Positions 23,880-35,300 of a stretch of DNA of 64,000 bases are shown here, in pieces. Positions within the stretch are counted from its first letter, which is position 1. Every line of letters begins with the position of its first letter. This DNA is from Nereocystis luetkeana. Lineage: Eukaryota; Sar; Phaeophyceae; Laminariales; Laminariaceae. A program made the translations under genes and the position numbers. The notes under the pieces were generated by a model. The model saw nothing but the letters and a program-made list of their open reading frames with translations. It was not told where the DNA came from and did not search any database. The DNA is taken from positions 11,724,466-11,788,465 of the forward strand of contig JARUPZ010000002.1 in the NCBI GenBank assembly GCA_031213475.1, written 5' to 3'.

Positions 23880-26035
23880 GCTGATCGAAAATACAAAGGA
23901 CATCAACCGAGCCACCAATGGTAAATGAATGCCATTGTTCCGTGAGCGACGAATTGGTTCGAAGCCTTTTGGAGTAGTCTAATGAAGGGCTTGCGGATAT
24001 GGCCAACACGCTCAAATCACTTGGTAAACGTCAGCCGATCGATCCCGTGTGTAACCTTCATGGAGAGAGAGGGTGTAGCGAAAGGACGGTGTGGGGGCTA
24101 TTTAGTTTTAGAGCTCGCTTGGAAAAGGGGGTGTCGGAGTCGCCTGGCAGTCGGAGACCGATTTGCCTCGACTACTGACGCTAGTATTTCTACTTCGCAG
24201 CAGGTATGATATACTCTCCCTTCGATATCTTCGAGATCAAAACTATCAAATATCTTACGAGCAGGGCATCCTTCGACATGTTATACAAAGCAGCGCCAAC
24301 GATATGCGTTGCCGTGCTGTTGTTCCCTGAGTGTTGTTTTCCATGGTCGGATGGATGTGGCATGGATTGTTCTGGGATGGAATCACCGTGGGCCTTAGTA
24401 CGTGCGTGCCTGGCGATCGGGGGGGTTGGTGGTGGTCGGTGTTAGGGTTGGGGTTAGAATTCGGTGGAGGAACTGCCAATCCGAGCAGAAACAGGTGGCA
24501 ACAGACCTAATTAGGACGTTAGCATGACCCCTCCTATTTTCGCCTCGGAAGGCATGTGTGCGGTGCGTGTGTCGGTGTGTGGTTTTGGAGACTTTGTTTT
24601 CGAGTACCCCTGAGACCCTTGAGGCACATATATATGAAAAACGGTCGAATTATAGTGTCAAGAATCGTCCTCAAGAATCGCGATAATCAGAGTCGAGAAT
24701 TGGCGTAGATAATCAAGTCAAAATGCGCATTAAAATTCTTTGCTGATTCGATACTTAGTTCAGACGGAAAACCTAAGAGATAAACTCGATTGGAATCAGT
24801 GGTTTGAGATCTTTTAGTCCTGGCGGAAAACCTGAGGGATAAAATCTTGGGAATATTCCGCGAACGCCAATAATTTTGCGGACGGCGCGTGGATACGCGG
24901 ACGCGAGCGTACGTGTAAAGCGTAACATGCATCCCTGAATATTTTGTGGATTGCGAAATAAGTTACTGACCATATCTCTGTGCTGTGGACAGTTCTGGGA
25001 TCCCTGTCAAGCATGCTACGTATCAATTGTTTTAGAATTTCGAGCCCTCAAGCGTGTCTATTAATTAGATGCACGAAGGGGCAGCCATCACAAGAACAAC
25101 GACAATGCATGTATCGTACACAACACGACGCCGAGCATACCACCCGGAGAACCGAGCAACCACCGACCTATGCCAGGTCCGACCCAAGGGGTGCACGTGG
25201 TGCGCCGTCTTGCGCCGTCACTCACAACAGACATTCCCGTTCGTTAATTACATTAGTATTATCTTCGCACGACAGTGCCACATATAGGTCGACAGCAGCA
25301 GTAAAGGCCTTGCGCTACGTGCCGAAATGAGCGCTCTTTCGCAAATCACAAACTTGTCAAGACTCGGTCACGGTGGGGAGGCAGAAAAAGGTTGCGGACG
25401 GCGCTCAACCCTCGCCTGACCACCCGCCACTCACGCCTGGCATCACCCTGCACCCCCAAACCTCTGACGACGCACGGCGGCGGTGGCCAACGAGTACATC
25501 AATCTGCCCCAACCCTTCCGAGAACCGATCCCGCTCCCATCTGTTCAACAAGATATGGACTCCGGGCCGAAGCGAAGCGCACACCGATTACGGATGTTGG
25601 AATGCGGACCGAGCCCGTCCCCTTCCCTCGCATTCCCATCCCGGAGCGTGGGGCCCCCCGGCGGCGGAACTCTAACCTACGCGTGATATCGCAACGTTCA
25701 CACACCATCCACAACACAAAAAAGGCTCTGCGACGGTAGAACGCCGACGCACTCGAAAAATGAAACGAAGCATTCGACTACCTCGAGGGCAAGCGGGTCA
25801 TTAATCCCCAAAGCCGTCGTCCCAAAGCCTCCATCCACCACCGTGCTGCGTAATTCTTAGCAGATGCCATTTTTTCAATTGTTGCTCGCCGTGGCACGCG
25901 AAACGGGCCAGCTACTACTGCTTGTGTTGCGACACCGACTCGATTTCGCGTAGCTACTGATCGTGGATCCAGCCACGACCCAGACACACCCATAAAACAA
26001 ACACATGAAAATGACGAAAGTGGCGGCCTAAAGGG
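23880..26035. other. Intergenic stretch with no recognisable gene
   Basis: Between the family A element and the CPSF2 3' end lies about 2.1 kb without a recognisable gene. An open stretch at about 25370-25740 has Pro/Arg-rich translations in two + frames and may be a decayed mobile-element fragment, but no domain is visible. A short GTTAGGGTTGGGGTTAG tract sits at 24440-24457. Confidence 0.4.
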
Positions 26036-26040
26036 AGTGG

Positions 26041-26145
26041 GGGGGGGGGGGGGGGGGGGCGGGGGGGGGTACTCGACATAATGCATGACCGTAGTCATAT
26101 GACCATAGACCCTCGCATTCCTACAACGCCGGGACGAAAGGAGGG
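26041..26145 (-). repeat. Truncated SINE-like 3' end with poly(C) tail
   Basis: Read on the - strand, the sequence CCCGGCGTTGTAGGAATGCGAGGGTCTATGG-type flank, then CATATGACTACGGTCATGCA, ends GAGTACCCCCCCC and a run of about 28 C with one G. The same segment closes the two repeats at 51966-52257 and 52644-52927. It resembles the 3' end of the LINE at 31100-32908, including the poly(C). Only the last 100 bases are kept, as expected from 5'-truncated reverse transcription. Confidence 0.6.
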
Positions 26146-26314
26146 GCAGGAGGGGGGGGGGAGGGGGGGAGGGGGGGGGGGAATTTGACCGGTGCATCTC
26201 TACTTTTGCTCACTGCAAAACTTATCCCAATCTAATTCCAAGTAAAACTGTCCCTGCAACGTGGCTGCAGAATGTGCCCATGCAACACAAAACGAAACGA
26301 CACAAAAAGCTACG

Positions 26315-29300
26315 CTATACGATCACGTACTGCCGGTACACCACCTCGCGCACCCGAAAGTACTCGTCGCACAGGGGGCCCTCCAGCTCCATCTTACCCC
26401 CCTCCCCGACCCGGACCGTGATACCCCCTTCACACAACAAAGTTCCAGCCAAGAACTTGACGCTCACACCGGCCAGGTCCAGAGACTGGCGTTTTTATTC
26501 CGCGTTCGCCGAGGGCGGGGGAGGGATAAAGGGGACAGCAGGGGAGAGGGAGGGAGGAGATGACGACAACGACGACGGCGACGACGACGACGGGGTGTTT
26601 CGCACGAGTCAAATCGAGGCTTCTGTAAACGCCCACAGATGTCTCTATCTACCTGCAGCACAACCTTTCCGCATATAACAACGTGAGAGAGTTTATGTCG
26701 CGGGAGTATTCGTGCCCCCCCGGGGCGCATTGAGCCACGCTTTGCCTGACTTCCTTGTGGCGGCCGGCGCAGATTGGTCTACGCGCGCGTAAACAACAAA
26801 AAAAAACGGCAGCAGCAGCAACGGTCGCACCAAGACAGAAAAAACATGGTCCGAATAACCACAAAGAGCCGCAGAGTGCGAGCACGATCTCCCTGATATT
26901 CCAGCCCGTGCTGTCGGCCCCCGCGCAAATTACAGGCAAAAAACAAAACCGCGACCGTCCCGGTTGGAACAGGAGCAACAACGGGAATACATTAAAAAAA
27001 CACAGACTTCGTCACGTCCGCTTGTCCTCGTCCGGAGAAAGCCCAGAAGAAAAAAACACGGAGAAAAAGAGGCCTGCCAAGGAAAGCACTCAGCTTTGAG
27101 CGTCCAGCATTCAACCCGGCAAAACTGTTCTGCCAATCAGTTTGTCTGTCTGCCTGTCTGTCTGTCTGTCTTATGTCTGTCTGTCTGTCGCACTTCTTAT
27201 GTCTGTCTTACGGCTGTCTGCCCGTCTGTCGGTCAGTCTTTCTGTTTGTCTCGCCTTCTGAAGCTGCATGATGTTGACGTTGCCCAAGCTCAAGAACATG
27301 GCCGGGTGCCCCGCCCTCTCCCCTCGCGGTTTGGCACAGAGCAACGGCGTGGCCCCCCTCGGATCCACCCGGCACTCCATGTGCGCGACTCCGTAGTTAT
27401 TCAGCTGTCACGCGCGCGCGCATAAGGGGAGCAACTGGTTGGTTAGTTCTCCAGAGAGGCCCAGGCGAGCACCAAGGACGATGCCGGAACGCGAGAACGG
27501 TCACCGCAGCACGAGTGGCAAGACCAACTAGAGAAATTATTGTCCATCGGACCACGCACCACGCACGACGGGGAGACGGGGAGACGGGCCTGGGGGGCTT
27601 GTTCCCCAAACCGGCTACCGATTGACGCCGCGTCAATCGGTCAAAAATAAACAAATGTAGATATCCTCCAGACAGACGCTGTACGAGTAGAGCCGGTTCG
27701 ACACCGCCTCGACCGCGTGTCAGCGCTCGCGCAGACAAGAGCGCAGGCGCACCTGTTTCCACTTGAGTTGCGTGTGCAGCGAGTCGTGCAGCAAGACGTC
27801 AAACGCCCCGGAATCCAGAGCCACAGGGATCGGCTCTAGCCCCTTCTCCACCAGAACGTAGCGAGGGGCTTCCACGCCACCGCTGCCCTCCCCGGCCCCA
27901 CCCCCGCCTCCGCTCGCGCTCGCACCCGCGCCGGCGCCAGCGCCGGTGCCCACGCTCCCCGCCCCTCCTATTGTCTTCCACCCAGAGCCGCCGATATCGC
28001 CGCCCAGCTGTTTTCGCACGTGCGACAAGAGGTCGGCCTTCGCTCGGCGCGACCCGCCCGTGACGATGAGCATCTTCGGCGCCAAGTTCAGCACCGTGTT
28101 TTTCATCGACTGGCCGTCTGAGAGGCCCTCCGAGTCGACGTAAACGACGCGACAGAGCACATCCACCTGCGACACCGAACACAAGAGATAGAGAGAGAGA
28201 CGATTTTTCTTTTCGATTTTGAAGTCTATTTTTGGGACTGAGTCTGAGCGGGAAAAGGGTGACGATACAAAAGTTTTATTTTTACAGCGATAATCGACAG
28301 CAAGCAGCCCCAAGCTGCTGCATTTGTTTCGTCAAAAAAAGTGGTCCGAACGAAAAACTACTTGTTCCTACCGCTGCGAGGCTGATAGGAAGACCGGACT
28401 CTGAACTTATCGTTGATATACCTGAGGCCCATACTACAGTAGTTCAATTGTGACGTTGGCAGCACTTAATGACAATAACTATAATAAAAAACGCCGTGAG
28501 CGGGTGGTTACGATCGTCCGTCAGGTAAGGGGGGCACGGGGGCGCGGGGGGGGGGGGGGGGGGGGGGGGTTGGGGAAAGGGGCTTGCACTTGATCCTCGG
28601 CGACCGGCGACCGGATACAACAAGGGCGCTGTACCCATTTATCCACCTCGAAGAGCGGCCGGCGGGTGCAGTTACCCCGCGCTTGAACCATTATATTCCA
28701 TTACTACGAATAGCGACATTTACGAGGCCGATTGCAGGATGCTTTTACGGAGACGCCATGCTCCGAATTCCTAGGAATCGACGTTGTGGGCGGTGGCGCT
28801 TTGCCACCCATAAATCACACGTCTCGCCCGGTTCGCGTATTGCACGATGCACACGCGAACAAGGGGGCAGAAAAGTTTCAATTTTCGCAGCAGCATCGCC
28901 GCCATACATAGCCCCTCTCGGGGAACATGGACAGCTGATTTCCAAACACCAACGCTTCATGCCATACCATACCGCACGGTACCGAACCGAACGAAACCAA
29001 ACCAAACCGAACCAAACCAAACCACACCACACCAAACCAAACCAAACCAAACCAAACCGAACTAACCCAAATCGAACCGACGCGAATCGAATCGAATTTC
29101 GGCCGAGACGAGTAAAACCGAACCGAACCGTCTCGAACGGAACCGAACAGACCAGAACCGAACCGAACGGAACCGAACTGAACCGAACTGAACCGAACCG
29201 AACCGAACCGATCCGAACCGAATCGAACCGTCTCGAACAGAATCTACTCGAACCGAACCGACCCGAACTGAACCGAGCCGAATCGAATCGAACAGTCTCG

Positions 29301-32300
29301 AACAGAATCTACTGGAACCGAACCGATCGAAACCGAATCGAATCGAACGGAACAGAACCGAACGGATCCAAACCGAAAAGAACCGAACCAAACCGAACCG
29401 CACGAACCTAACCAAACCGAACCGAACCGAACCGAACCGAACCGAACCGAACCGAACCGAACCGAACCGGACCGAACCGAACCGAACCGAACCGAACCGG
29501 ACCGGACCGAACCAAACCGAATCTAACCGAACCCACAGTATCCCCGCCACACTAAAACCGCGCCATACTTTTGCAATCAACCCCTTGACGCTCCGTCCAC
29601 AAGTCGGGCACACAACAAACGTCATAACCCCAAGAGGCAGGCCCAGCATCACACCTCTTGCTGCTCTTGCTCCAGCTTTGTCGGGACCGCTCCCGAGTCT
29701 TGGAAAAACGCCGACTCCTTCCCGCCCGCCGCGCCGGCGCGAAGGGCATCTACGGGCCCCTGTGCCGAAGCCGCCTCGCCCCCATCCTCATCCTCGGCTT
29801 CGTCCCCGCTTGAAGGCTCCTTGTCGTCGGCAGCTTTCCCTCTCGCCTCCTGATGAGCCGCACCCTGTGCGGTGCGGTGCGTTGCGGTGGAGAAGCAAAT
29901 CAATGTAGTACATAATGCCATAAGGCGTGTTTCAGATAAGAAGCGGAGTTTGAGGGACGTGGATTGGGACGGAGGGGGACGGGGAGGGGGGGGGGGGCGA
30001 GGTGTGGGTAAGAACGCGAGAACGAAATCGAGAGGCAGCGAAGAAAAGAGGGGGGGAGGGAGGGGGGGGGAGGGTGGGAGGGATGGAGGGAGGGAGGGAG
30101 GGAGGGGAGAGAATGGTGGGTGCTAAATTTGCGGCGCCGACACGGCGGTGGAAAACCCAGATGGTGGTCTTCTCTGTCTTCGCCGACCTCTCGTTCCGCC
30201 GCGCCCTGACTGTTAAACTAGGCTTGTCGGTCTACACCAGCCAAGGAAGCGCAGTCAGTCCAGAAAGCTTTGCGGTTGCGACACCAAAGGAACTCGTAGC
30301 GCGGCCGCGTCCCTCCCTTTCATCGACAGATAGATTCCTTTCGCACTCCTCACCTCCTCCTCCATGGCCGCCGGCATCTCCGAGTTTTGCTGCTGCATCG
30401 CCGCCGCAAGCCAGCCGATCGGCTCCGTCTCCTTCACGCCGTACTCGTCCGTGGGGATCTGCGGGTCGTAGTAGCTATACAAAGAACGCGGCGGGGACGG
30501 GGACGGGGGCGGGGGCGGGGGTGGCGCAGGCGAAGGCAGCGGCGGCGGCGGCAGCGGCGGGGGTGGCGGTGACGTGGAAACAGAATGTGGGGTGGAACGG
30601 ACAGGTGAGGCTGCAGCATAGTTCGCCGGCTCGTCGGACGGAAAATGCACACCGCTATCGATCAGGAGTAAACGTGGCGACTTGCCCTCTTGGGAAAATG
30701 ATATGTGACGATTCAAAAACGAAATGTGTGACGAGCACAGCAAACGGCCGCAGCGTGATCGGGTGGGCGATCACACCGACTGCTGACCCGAGCTGCAACA
30801 ACGCAGGGAGTGTCGTAGGGGGCGGACGCGTCATGATGCTGCCCGTACTGCTGGGCGTTGACGCTGCTTGCTCGGCGCACGCTTGATAGGACCAAAGTTA
30901 CCAACCATTGTTGTTTTGGTCGCTGTTTTCAACACCCATAATGAGCAAAAAGATGCAACTATGCTGTACCGTGCAGCAGCAGCAGCAGGAACGTGCACCA
31001 GCGACTCGCAAGCGCACCACAAACGTCATCTCGTTACATAAAAAAAAGGCTCAATCTTCATCCCCTGCTCCTCCCCCCCCTCCCCCCCCTTCGATGATGG
31101 AGAAGGAAGACAAAAAAAGCGAAGGGCAAGCAGGGTCTAGGCCAAACCGTAGCTGCGTAGACCATGTGTACACCTTAGGTAAGATAATCCAAGGTAGGAA
31201 AGACGCGGGATTAACAGCGTACTGTTTCTTTCTAGATGTACAGAAGGCCTACGGCACAGTATGGAGAAATCGATTGTGGAAAAAACTATGGAAGATAGGA
31301 ATCAGAGGAAATATGTGGAGAATGATGAAAAATATGACGGAATGTGCGAGAAGTGCTGTGATGCTGGACGGGGAAATATCGAAGTATGTTGGCATTTTAC
31401 AAGGAGTTGCACAGGGATGTACCTTGTCACCCAACCTATTCAAGATATATATTAACGACCTGATAGTAGCAGTCGAAGCAGCAAGACAGGGAGTCACGGT
31501 AGGGGAAGAAACGGTGTCGGGATTGATGTTTGCGGATGACTTCGTGGGGATATCAGAAACACCTGAAGGGTTCCAGAAACAAATAGAGAAGGCGCTAGAA
31601 TACACTAGGAAATGGAGGGTGACGGCGAACGTCAAGAAATGCGCAGTAGTTGTTTGTAACGAAGATAACGTGAACCCGATAAATTTCAGTTAGAAGTGGG
31701 GAGAAGATGGATTGCCGATCGTAGACTAGTATACGTACCTTGGCGTAGAGATCTCAAAAGACTGCTCATGGGATACACATATAGCAAAAGTAGTAGGAAG
31801 GGTAAAGCACACGCAGGCAAGATGGATGCGATCCTTACAGACTCGCACCTTGACACCAGGATTAAGAGATGTATCCTGATGACTATGATAGTACCAAAGC
31901 CAGAATATGCAGAAGTATGGGAAGGGAACGCGAAACTCGTTAAACAGTTGGAAACAGTACAGATGACAGCAGCTGAAAAAAATCCCAAGATGCTCAAGTA
32001 CGACTAGTAATACAGTACTAAGAGCAGAGCTGGGAATGCACCCACTCAAGACAAATAGAGATAGGAGAAAGTTGAAATGACAATATAAAGTAAGGAACAT
32101 GCCAAAAAAGAGGTTGCCAGCCATAGTTGATAGAGCTTTATGGGAGAAAGTAACAAAAGGGCGAGCTGGAATAAGGTGGGATATGTAGCGCAGTTGAGAA
32201 AGTTGGAAGGATATAGGGGGAAACCAAGAAGAGGTGATGTCCGCCGGGGAGTTTGGGAGGTACAAGGCAGAAGTAGAAGAAATGATAGAAAGAAGGGAAA

Positions 32301-35300
32301 GGCTAGCGATAAGAAACAAGGTGGAATCGGAAAAGCACTTGGAGATATACGGGGGATTGAGGGAAGGAATAGGAATGAAAACGTATTTGCACGGCCCAAT
32401 GGACTTCGCGAAAACGCTGAAACTGCGCTTTTGTGTAGGTGACCTGGACCTGCCAGAAAGAAGAAAGAGGTATACCGGTAGTCGGGAGGAGGAGGAAACA
32501 GATGAACAGATGTGCCCGTGTGGCAAAGCCATAGAGAGTAGAACTCACATAGTAGGAGAATGTGAAATATACAAGGAGGAACGGGATGTGTTAGAAGAGG
32601 AGATGAGGGAAAGAGACGAATGTGACATGGAGGAGTTTAATACACCGGATAGCAGCGAGAGAACGATCGCTATCCTAGACGATACCTAGTAGATGGTGGC
32701 TACAGGCAGCCAAACAGGAAGGGGATAAGAGTGGCAAAAAATTTCGATGTAATTTATGGAAACAACGTAATGAGCGCCCAATTGTTGGAGGTGTCTCTAT
32801 TAGGAGTAGGAACGGTGCTCCGTCTCGAAAGGGATACGTGGTCAATGGTCAAATGACTACGGCAAGCAACAAATGAGTACGCCCCCCCCCCCCCCCCCCC
32901 CCCCCCCCGCCCCGCCTTCCGCCTTTGCATAATGTGGTAGCGTGGGTAGCGTGTCGCCCATTTCTCACCCGAACATGAGGTGCTGGGGCTTGGAGTATTT
33001 GCTGAAGAGGCTCGCCACAATCGCCCTTCTGCGCTTCGGCGTGGGCTCGGCCTCATTCTCTCCCTCCTCTTCTCCTTCAGCTTCACTCTCGTCGTCCGAG
33101 TCTGCGATGACCTGTAGTGAATCATACCAGCGACGTCACACGCCGTGCACCGTCACAAGAAAAAAAAATATATATCGGGAAAAAACAAAAAGACGCGCCG
33201 CCAAGGCGAATGCCCGGCACGTTTTTTACGAGGCCTACAAAACTGTGGTACACCTTCCTCTCTGTTGCGGATCACTTCATGCAAGTATTGAGTATTGGAT
33301 CGGATTAGGCCTCCTGCGGCAGCAGGGGGTCCTCGGCCGTGGGCACACCATCCGCACTGAGCGTGCCTCGGCCGAGGCGCCTTCAACGCGGAGATGCTCG
33401 TAACTACTTGAAAAAAAAAAAACTCAATGTGCGGTGGGTGGAACGGGCTGAAGTTTTTCACTCGTCCGTGGTGTTTTATTTTCGAGGTTCACGGGGAGCG
33501 TAGGTGCCAAGTGGCCTCTCTTCGCACAAAGTTCCAGTTACTCTCATCAAAATATGTGGTTTCAGCCAGTGTTGCATGGCCAGTTTCTTGGATGCCAATG
33601 GTACTGTGGTATTCTTCCTCTGTTAAGGATCACTTACTACGGGGGACCATAGTAAATAGGACCTGTGGTAAACACAAAAACCTACCAGGTATGTATTTCC
33701 CTTTTTTTACTAACAACATTCGGTCCTATGAACTATGGTCCCCCGTAATAGCGTAAGTAGTGGATTGGATGAGGCCTCCTGCGCCGGTTGGTGGTCCCAC
33801 CCAGACTTGTTACTCCCTTGCTGACCACTCGCCCGGAGTCCCGCTTCCTGCACCCGCCCAAACTTACGTTATTCGTTGCAATACCTCCGTGCGCAGACAG
33901 TAAAAATCTGCTCACGAGCTCTAACAACGAAGAGCACAATGTTTACTTCTATACGAGCTCTTATCATACCCGAATCGTTGTGCCAGCGCTTCATCAGCAT
34001 TATTTTACCACTCTATAATTAGTGTTTTGCTACTATAATAACATCTCAGCAACACCTACCCTTCGGTAATCTTTACCAGCTCTACATACGACGTCTATAT
34101 CACCAAATTTACAAGACGTTTTTACCGATGCTGGTCTACGCGGTAGAGCCCCTTGTATGCACGACAAGCATACAAGCAAGCGACTGAAACAAAACACATC
34201 CCAGAACGCCGGCTCGCCTGCTCTTTCTCCATCGCTGCGGCGTGCCGTCGCTGTTCCTCCTCTTCGGCTTCGAGTCTGCGTTTTCTGTTCTCCTCGTCCC
34301 GAAAGGCCCGGAGCTCCTCCCCGGCCAGTGGCACTCGAACCGGAACCTTTCTCGGCGGAGTCGCGGCGGAAGGGGCGGGCCCGCGCTCAAGTACGTACAG
34401 TACGTAGCCGAGCGGCGACGACAGCGCCATCATAAACGGGAAACGACGATAAACAAATGGCGAACGTTTACTTCGCACCGAAGCGGAGTGCCTACATACA
34501 CGACACGTGACGGGCCTCCCCTCCCTCATCGCAGCCCGCAGCTCCGGCGCTTCAGGCCCCACCGACATAACTAGCTCCGCATTTCCCCTTATCGCACGAA
34601 ACTCAGAAGCCACCAGACCATACAAAACGACCTCCTACCTCCCCCCAGTGGGACCCCAACAAGCGCCCTTGCTCTCACAGCCCTCGGCCTTCTGTCCTGC
34701 CTTAGCCGAAAGCGCGTCAGCGGCGCTTCCCCGTCATCACCGCCCCCACTCTCTTCGTAGTCCACGAACCCGTACCCCATCAGACCAGACACAACGACAA
34801 CACTCCCCTCCGTGCCTCCCCTACCCGCCCCCCTACAAACACATTCACGCCGGGACCCCACCTCGCACGGCCCTTCCGCCCCACCTTGATCGAGAAACGT
34901 CAGCGTCGTATTCCCATCGTTACCGTCCCCGTCCTCCTCGTCATCCCCTACACCGTACCCTACCAGACGAGACACAACGACAACACCTTCCCCACCCAAC
35001 TTCACCCCTCTCCTCCCCCCTCCCCCGCCCACCTTCTCCCCCCTTCCCCTTCCCCCCCCCCCCCCGCCTCCACCTCTCACAAACGGTTCCGCCTCACCTT
35101 GATCGAGAGCGTCAGCGGCGTCTCCCCATCGTCCCCATCTCCGTCCTCTTCGTCGTCCACGAGCACCCCATCCCCGTACCGCGTCCCCGCCACCGTAGCC
35201 TTGGCCGCCGCCACCGCCGCCGCCTGCTCACGGTCCTCCACCTGGACCAGGAGGCTGCGCGCCGTGGTGTCCCCGTGGCCCCTACCCGTGAGGAGGATGG

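Noticed and set aside
28584..29652. 275-residue + ORF and 196-residue - ORF
   Set aside because: Both are driven by the ACCGA pentanucleotide satellite, whose period of five keeps frames open; no domain is present.
30002..30886. 294-residue + ORF
   Set aside because: It spans a GGGA-rich intron and the antisense of CPSF2 exon 12; composition is Gly/Ala/Arg-rich with no domain.
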